Positions 58,899 through 64,000 of a stretch of DNA of 64,000 bases are shown here, one piece after another. A program made the position numbers and the translations under genes. Location of the stretch: NCBI RefSeq assembly GCF_000801315.1, contig NZ_CP010054.1:1984001-2048000 (forward strand), in the 5' to 3' direction. The stretch's first letter is position 1. Every line of letters begins with the position of its first letter. Source of the DNA: Hymenobacter sp. DG25B. Its GTDB lineage: Bacteria > Bacteroidota > Bacteroidia > Cytophagales > Hymenobacteraceae. Below the pieces are notes generated by a model, which saw nothing but the letters and a program-made list of their open reading frames with translations, ran no database searches and was not told the DNA's origin.

Positions 58899-59416
58899 TT
58901 ACTGGGGCAAAAGACAAGTCTGGCTTCTACGCAAAGTATCAGATGCGGGTTTTGCCCAGGCCCCACCATGGCCGGTCATCGGCAGATGCGTCATCGGCGT
59001 TTCGTATCTGGCTTAGTTGGTTTTACCTCGCATCCGGGCTATAGCCGCTGAGAGCATGCGTATCCTTTAAAAACCGAGCAGCCTGCATGATTCATAGCGC
59101 TGTCCGCTACGAGCCATGCAGGCTGCTCTACTATAATTAATCTAACATATAAAACGGATAATTATAGGTAGGGATAAGGATAGTGTTATGCGCGTAAATG
59201 GCTAGTAATAAGCAGGATAAAGCCAAGGTATTCAAGTGTCGAGGGATGAATGCAGGGACATTTATGAGGCATATTCCGGCACAGGCCATCTGCAAAAACG
59301 GAGCTAAAAATGACAGGCACCAGACCCATTAGGAGAAGCATCCTCTCGGATAGCTCCAGAATATTGCAGGGATTTAAAGCAACGGTCAGGAAGACACTAA
59401 GGGCTTAGTGGGGTGG
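58899..59416. other. Gene-free tract with a strong hairpin
   Basis: About 520 bp without a supported gene. At 59,076-59,089/59,115-59,128 the arms GAGCAGCCTGCATG and CATGCAGGCTGCTC pair perfectly over a 25-nt loop, with a smaller TAGCG/CGCTA stem inside. In the minus direction it ends in TTTTT, so it may terminate the 146-residue gene's transcript. Confidence 0.55.
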
Positions 59417-59857
59417 CTAGCTGACAGTCAGCAAGGCAGACTGCGAAGGAACAGCGGAGGCATGCGGCAGATAATACACCTCGTTCAGCAGCCAGGCATC
59501 ACTCCCGATACGCACACGAATCAGAGAATAGGTTTTGGTAACTCCGGAAACCGAATCAGTTAATTGCAGGAGTAGGCGGCCGGTTTGTAAGGCCTGTTTA
59601 AGTTGTGAACAAGCGCTGCTTTCCGCGCTGGTGCCCGGAATTTTGCAACGACCTGTAACGGCGGCATCCACCAGGTCAGGGGCATTTGCTGCCTGCACTT
59701 GCTGCCATATACCTTTCACCGGCTTTCCCGCAGGAGTACCGGGCAAAGAGCGGGCAATTTCCCAATGAGCTACATAACGTTTGCGCGCATAAATGGCGAG
59801 GTGCAGTAAAGTGCCGGAAGCAGGGCAGGCAAACCAGGCAAAACGGAGATGGTGCAT
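59417..59857 (-). CDS. Hypothetical protein, 146 aa
   Basis: A 146-residue protein without a family I recognise. Cys residues occur at CPAS, KIPGTSAESSACSQ and elsewhere; the C-terminal half (RLLLQLTDSVSGVTKTYSLIRVRIGSDAWLLNEVYYLP) has strand-like alternation. No clear signal peptide. Supported by its length, the terminator hairpin at 59,871-59,903 upstream, and a free-standing position. Confidence 0.5.
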   Translation of the reverse strand: MHHLRFAWFACPASGTLLHLAIYARKRYVAHWEIARSLPGTPAGKPVKGIWQQVQAANAPDLVDAAVTGRCKIPGTSAESSACSQLKQALQTGRLLLQLTDSVSGVTKTYSLIRVRIGSDAWLLNEVYYLPHASAVPSQSALLTVS

Positions 59858-59870
59858 GAATAAGGTATTA

Positions 59871-59903
59871 GGAAAGCCCTTGGATGAAGCCCAAGGGCTT
59901 TCC
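59871..59903. terminator. Terminator hairpin downstream of the KGG gene
   Basis: Perfect stem GGAAAGCCCTTGG/CCAAGGGCTTTCC with a 7-nt loop; separates the KGG gene from the next minus-strand gene. Confidence 0.8.
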
Positions 59904-59982
59904 TCCGGGGTACTGACACAGGCCGATCCACTTAGCAGAGATGCGCGGCGGCGTACGTCAAAATCAGAGCCAGGGGCTTAGG

Positions 59983-60279
59983 TTAGCGGCCACTGCTGCC
60001 CTTGCCGCCGCCATGACTGGCCATACCGCCTTTGCGGCCGGCTTCGCGGGCTTCAGATGAGTTCCATTCATGGCCCCGGCCACTTTCGTGCGAGGCGCGG
60101 CCTCCTTCACTGGCTATGCGCCGCTGTTCTTCAGGATCCATGGCGGCAAAGCCGCGGTTGCTGCTGCCTTTGCTGTTATTCTGGGCATTACCACCATTGC
60201 CGGCCATACCACCTTTGCGGCCGGCTGCGGCATGCTGCTCTGAGCTGCTGCCACGCGTATTTCCTTTTGAGTTTGGCAT
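59983..60279 (-). CDS. KGG-repeat stress-type protein
   Basis: A 98-residue Gly/Ser/Asn-rich hydrophilic protein with KGG-type repeats (AAGRKGGMAGNGGN, AGRKGGMASHGGG), and between them FAAMDPEEQRRIASEGGRASHESG, as in general-stress (GsiB/YciG-like) proteins. Likely disordered and protective under desiccation or stress. The gene has a 9-bp inverted repeat (60,295-60,319) just before its ATG. Confidence 0.85.
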   Translation of the reverse strand: MPNSKGNTRGSSSEQHAAAGRKGGMAGNGGNAQNNSKGSSNRGFAAMDPEEQRRIASEGGRASHESGRGHEWNSSEAREAGRKGGMASHGGGKGSSGR

Positions 60280-60294
60280 AATTGAAAAGCATTA

Positions 60295-60319
60295 AAGGAA
60301 GAATAATTTGTTCTTCCTT
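60295..60319 (-). promoter_or_regulatory. 5'-leader hairpin of the KGG gene
   Basis: AAGGAAGAA/TTCTTCCTT, perfect 9-bp arms with a 7-nt loop, ending 16 nt before the ATG. A second hairpin, TTGAGGCATT/AATGCCTCAA, is at 60,350-60,371. May affect translation or mRNA stability. Confidence 0.5.
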
Positions 60320-60547
60320 AACGCCTTTCCTTCCCGGTATGGTTGCTCATTGAGGCATTTTAATGCCTCAAAACAAGCAAAATACCGACTTTTACTGAGA
60401 CACAGTAGCGGGTTTTAGCTCATCATCAGGATAAATACTGACCTAAGCCGCGGCTGCGGAAAATACCTTGGGCTATGGTGGAAATAGCGCCTATACAAGC
60501 GTCCGGCGCCAGCCTAAAACCTGCTTACTGCCAGCCCGGCAACCGGG

Positions 60548-61210
60548 CTATTCCGGCTTTTCGTGCTGAATGATGCCCTGCTCCATGGCGTACCGAATGA
60601 GCGCCGCGGTGTTCTTGACTTTCGTTTTTTCAATCAGATTTTGCCGGTGGGTTTCTATGGTGCGCCGGCTGGTAAAGAGCTTTTCGGCAATTTCATTGGT
60701 GGTCATGCCTTCGGCTATCAGTTGCAGCACTTCCCGCTCCCGAAAAGACAGGCCGCCGGGCTTTTTCTCTACTTCCGGGCTGCTGGTTTCCAGCGTAAGC
60801 ACTTTGCGCAGCATGGCCAGGCCTACCTCACTGCACAGAAACTGCTTGCCGGCGGCCACGGTATGAATGGCCACAATGATTTCTCCCCGATCAGCATTTT
60901 TCAGCACGTAGCCCTGGGCGCCGGCTTCCAGCAGCTGCCCAATGCTCCGCTCATGGCTGATCATGGAGAGAATTAAGATGCGAATCTCGGGAAACTCCTC
61001 CCGCAGGCGGGTAGTGGTTTCCAGGCCATCCAGCACCGGCATGTTCATATCCAGCAGTACCACGTCGGTGGGGATATGGGGAAGCTGCGCTAAGAGCTCT
61101 TCCCCGTTGTTGGCTTCACCTACTACCTCTACCGATGGCTCCGTGCTTAAGACCGCGCGTAGCCCTTCCCGTACAATGGTGTGGTCATCAACCAAAAAAA
61201 TCCTGATCAT
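60548..61210 (-). CDS. NarL/LuxR-family response regulator
   Basis: A 220-residue response regulator. Receiver domain: DDHTIVREGL at the N-terminus, VVLLDMNMPVLDGLE with the phospho-Asp, LSMISHE, and the Lys in GYVLKNA. C-terminal LuxR helix-turn-helix: GLSFREREVLQLIAEGMTTNEIAEKLFTSRRTIETHRQNLIEK. The ATG at 61,210 gives the right N-terminus; the ORF extends to 61,285. It follows the PAS kinase by 112 bp on the same strand and is its probable partner. Confidence 0.92.
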   Translation of the reverse strand: MIRIFLVDDHTIVREGLRAVLSTEPSVEVVGEANNGEELLAQLPHIPTDVVLLDMNMPVLDGLETTTRLREEFPEIRILILSMISHERSIGQLLEAGAQGYVLKNADRGEIIVAIHTVAAGKQFLCSEVGLAMLRKVLTLETSSPEVEKKPGGLSFREREVLQLIAEGMTTNEIAEKLFTSRRTIETHRQNLIEKTKVKNTAALIRYAMEQGIIQHEKPE

Positions 61211-61322
61211 GGCAGTGGGTAAAAATAAGCGGCTTATGCTCAAGGCCAGCGGAAAAGTCGCGGTAGTATCGGCTGGAATAATCATGTACGGTATAACGGG
61301 GAGGAAGTGCGGCTAAATGGTA

Positions 61323-63506
61323 TTAAAGGGTAGTGGTAGCTGCAAGGGGATATAAAGGACCGGCCAGCGGCACCTCAATGCAAATACTGGTGCCATGCTC
61401 CGGGGTGGAATCAATATGCAGGGTGCCATTTAGCAGTACTACCCGGTCTTGCAGCGTGCGCAGGCCAATGCCCTTGGCTTTGGTTTGCTCCGGTGTAAAG
61501 CCGCGTCCGTTATCCGTAACTTCCAGAATAACAGTATTATGCTGCAGGCGTACGTGCATCCAGGCCTCGGTAGCATCGGCGTGTTTCACAATGTTGTTGG
61601 CTAGCTCCTGCGCCATGCGGTAAATGGCCAGCTGCAGGGTGAGGTGCAGCGCCGCAGGCAGCGCGGCTACGCGGCAGTTCATGCGGAGCTGGCGAGTGCT
61701 GTAGTCGTGGCAAATGTCGCGCAGCACGGCTTCCAGTCCCAGCTCTTTCAGGGCCGTGGGGGTAAGCTGATGGGAGAGGGTGCGGGTTTGGGAAATAGCA
61801 GAAGACAGCAAATGCACGGTCTTATGCTTGAGCTCGGTGAAGCGGGCAGCCGTAAGGGGCTGCTCCAGCTGATTGAGATGCAGCTTGGTGGCATACAGCA
61901 GCTGGCCCAGGCCATTATGCAGATCTTCGGCTATGCGGCGGCGCTCAGTTTCCTGGGCCTCCAGCACCGCATTTACCAGGTGTTTCTGCTGGGCCAGCTT
62001 GCTGGCCTCGGCTTGCTTGCGGGCCGTAATATCCTCGGCGCTGGTTACCAGCAGGTCCCCAATCCGGCGGGCGGTTATCCGATACCAGCCCGGCGCTCCT
62101 TCGCCCGGATAATACTGCTCCATGTCCAGGGGCTCACCGGTTTTCATCACCCGTGTAAAGTGGTCGAAAATTCCGGTTTCTCTCACGCTGGGGTACAGCT
62201 CGGTGTAGCGCATGCCCACCAGGTTTTTATCGGGTTGCCGGTCGCGGGTGGCTTTGTTTACTACCACGTATTGATAGTCAGTCAGTGCGGAGCCTTCGTA
62301 CAGGGGCTGCAGCACCGCAAACGCCATGGTAGAAACATCGAAGGCACTTTGCAGCAGCTCCTGGCTTTCGCGCAGCTGCAGCTCGGTTTGTTTGCGCTCG
62401 GTAATATCAGTGGTGGTAATTCCCACGCCGTCCTCCAGCTTTACCAGCGACAGATTATACCAGCCATTAAACTGCTCATGCCGATATTCAATATCAAACT
62501 GGGCGGGCACACCGGTTTCCGTAACCGTAACAAAGCGCTCAAACAGGCCGGTAGGCAGCACCGCCGGATGGTGCTCCAGAAGCCTTTCCCCAATCACCGG
62601 CCCAAAAGATTGCAGGCTAAGCGAGTTTAGCACCCGCCAGCGGAAATCAATAATGTGGCCCTGCGCATCGCGCACCGCCTGCAACACCTGAATCATGTTG
62701 CGCGAGCTGTCCAGAATGGCCTGCAGAAACTGTTGGTTTTGCTGAATTTCGGTTTCGGCCTGCTTTAGCTCCGTAATCTCGCGGGCAATGGCCAGTACCG
62801 TGTCTACTTTTCCGTCTACAAACTCGGGTACCAGCCGGGAGAAATAATGCTTGGTATCGGTAGCGGTAGGCACGCTGTTGTAATGTTCCTGGGGCTCTTG
62901 GCTGGCAAACGTGCGGCGTAGGCTGGCCATCCACGGCCCGGCAATGGTGCTGGGGTGCCCCATTTCCAGGTTGGTTTTTCCCAGCAGGGAGAGCAGAGAT
63001 TGTCCGGACTTTTCTACCAGGGCTTTATTGGCGAATACCAGGCGCAGATTCTGGTCCCAGCGCGTAATTACGTCCGGGGTATTATTGGTGAGGGTGCGGT
63101 ACTGAATTTCCTGCTGCTTGAAGGCCGTTACATCGTGGGCATATACAAGCAGGCCCCCGGCATACGGAGCCGTGGAAACCTGGAGCCAGAGCTTGCGGTG
63201 CGGAAGCTGAAACTGGCCTTCCATGCTGCCGCCCTGCGTAATGGCCTGCTGCAGGCCCTGCAGCAGCTCGGCGGGAAATTCGGCAGGTGGGTTTTGCCAG
63301 AGCTGCCGCCCCAGAAAGTCAGCCGCCGGAATCCCCCATACTTCTTCTGCCTTGGAATTGATGAGCGTAAACGCACCCGCCACATCCAAAGCAAACACTC
63401 CCCAGGGCATAGTGCTACACAGCTGCGCCATGGCATCCGGCGGGAACCCGTGGCCCGGTGCGCTTACTGTAGTTTCTGAACTAGAAGAGCTACCATCCTG
63501 CTGCAT
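61323..63506 (-). CDS. Multi-PAS sensor histidine kinase (NarX/HisKA_3 type)
   Basis: A 727-residue cytoplasmic kinase with no predicted membrane segment. Four PAS-like units (about 22-130, 135-250, 255-375, 380-500; e.g. GVFALDVAGAFTLINSKAEEVWGI, RLVFANKALVEKSG), then a HisKA_3 dimerisation segment with the His in RRRIAEDLHNGLGQLLYATKLHL, and a HATPase with LANNIVKHADATEAW and TDNGRGFTPEQTKAKGIGLRTLQDRV. It senses an unknown soluble signal and phosphorylates the adjacent regulator (inference). Confidence 0.9.
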   Translation of the reverse strand: MQQDGSSSSSETTVSAPGHGFPPDAMAQLCSTMPWGVFALDVAGAFTLINSKAEEVWGIPAADFLGRQLWQNPPAEFPAELLQGLQQAITQGGSMEGQFQLPHRKLWLQVSTAPYAGGLLVYAHDVTAFKQQEIQYRTLTNNTPDVITRWDQNLRLVFANKALVEKSGQSLLSLLGKTNLEMGHPSTIAGPWMASLRRTFASQEPQEHYNSVPTATDTKHYFSRLVPEFVDGKVDTVLAIAREITELKQAETEIQQNQQFLQAILDSSRNMIQVLQAVRDAQGHIIDFRWRVLNSLSLQSFGPVIGERLLEHHPAVLPTGLFERFVTVTETGVPAQFDIEYRHEQFNGWYNLSLVKLEDGVGITTTDITERKQTELQLRESQELLQSAFDVSTMAFAVLQPLYEGSALTDYQYVVVNKATRDRQPDKNLVGMRYTELYPSVRETGIFDHFTRVMKTGEPLDMEQYYPGEGAPGWYRITARRIGDLLVTSAEDITARKQAEASKLAQQKHLVNAVLEAQETERRRIAEDLHNGLGQLLYATKLHLNQLEQPLTAARFTELKHKTVHLLSSAISQTRTLSHQLTPTALKELGLEAVLRDICHDYSTRQLRMNCRVAALPAALHLTLQLAIYRMAQELANNIVKHADATEAWMHVRLQHNTVILEVTDNGRGFTPEQTKAKGIGLRTLQDRVVLLNGTLHIDSTPEHGTSICIEVPLAGPLYPLAATTTL

Positions 63507-64000
63507 GGTCTCAGCGAAAAAGAAGAAAAAGGGGACTAAGCCTTAAAGTTCCTGTTTTCTTAGCAGGAAGGAACTCAGGCAAGCTTTCCGCCCGGAACTG
63601 CCAATTACCGCTGCCCCGAACTGGTTGCCACATTTCCTGGAAAGGCCTGGGTGTAAGCCGGTAGGGCAGGCGGCTATTCTTCGCGACTAAGGCAGGTGCT
63701 ATAGCAAGGTGGGCCAGATGTATTGATAAATTACCAGCTTACGCTTGCCTGGGTGCCCGCACATTGCGGCAAAAATCCGGCCGGCCTTCTTTACATTTCT
63801 CAAAAAAGGGGGGTAGTAATCAAGCCTCAAAACCGGCTGCAGAAAATCAACTCTGGCTCATTGCTGAGAAGCAAAAAGCTTAAATGGTGGAGCACAAATA
63901 CCCGGCTGTATTGCTACAGCGGTGATTTAGCTGGGGTCAGATCAGGGCCTGCTATCGGAAAGCACCATCCGCGGTCCGGTGGCTAAAAAATGGAGCCCAT
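63507..64000. other. Terminal tract without a supported gene
   Basis: About 490 bp up to the end of the window. An 87-codon plus-strand frame (63,723-63,986) has unlikely composition. It probably holds the kinase promoter; I see no clear element. Confidence 0.4.

Noticed and set aside
63723..63986. 87-codon plus-strand ORF at the window end
   Set aside because: No domain and unlikely composition; may be part of a longer feature outside the window, but nothing supports it.

Overview
The window looks like chromosomal DNA of a GC-rich Bacteroidota, most likely a Hymenobacter-like member of the Cytophagales (inference). Supporting signs are promoters of the TTG-N19-TAnnTTTG type, a secreted protein with a gliding-motility/type IX secretion C-terminal domain, a TonB-dependent receptor with a CarboxypepD_reg-like N-terminus, BatB/BatC-like genes and a YwqK/MORN_2 protein. 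There are no rRNA genes, no CRISPR array and no flagellar genes.

Region 1 (0.1-10.6 kb, all minus strand) is a pseudaminic acid operon. Transcription runs pseB, pseC, methylase, pseF, a pseG-pseH fusion, pseI, a GT-B-like transferase, a polysaccharide-deacetylase-like protein and a Wzx-type flippase. It should make CMP-pseudaminic acid from UDP-GlcNAc and use it in an exported surface glycan. A divergent FkbH-like HAD protein (10.8-12.7 kb) begins inside a heptamer repeat.

Region 2 (12.7-23.8 kb) is mostly housekeeping: a GT4 glycosyltransferase, ffh, guanine deaminase, a frameshifted methyltransferase, a thioesterase, a DinB-fold protein, pdhB, a TPR lipoprotein, a PspC-like protein, a GT2 glycosyltransferase and ybaB. 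Three intergenic terminators here are each wrapped in a long inverted repeat.

Region 3 (23,724-42,127) is an integrated element of about 18.4 kb. It is bounded by 47-bp direct repeats (one mismatch) that duplicate the first codons of ybaB. It carries a tyrosine integrase, symmetric arm-type decamers 46 bp from each core, an AT-rich gene with an ExoX-C-like domain, a serine recombinase, small hypotheticals, a protein with what look like divergent family A DNA polymerase motifs, a 1.5-kb gene-free tract with TGTGAAAWTTTCACA palindromes, and a restriction cluster (hsdR-hsdM-hsdS-mcrB-mcrC).

Region 4 (42.1-57.9 kb) resumes the chromosome: a T9SS-exported protein, hutH, hisS, a STAS-like protein, a DUF2459 protein, two genes that share a near-identical promoter/operator/leader layout (a small CarboxypepD_reg protein and a TonB-dependent receptor), a YwqK-family protein, a thiolase and the BatB/BatC pair.

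Region 5 (58.1-64 kb) has tRNA-Ser(GCT), tRNA-Pro(TGG) and tRNA-Arg(TCT), three small proteins including a KGG-repeat protein, and a PAS histidine kinase with a NarL-type response regulator.

The least explained parts are the polymerase-like protein with its palindrome tract, the AT-rich gene beside the integrase, and the paired leader architecture at 49.4 and 52.6 kb.
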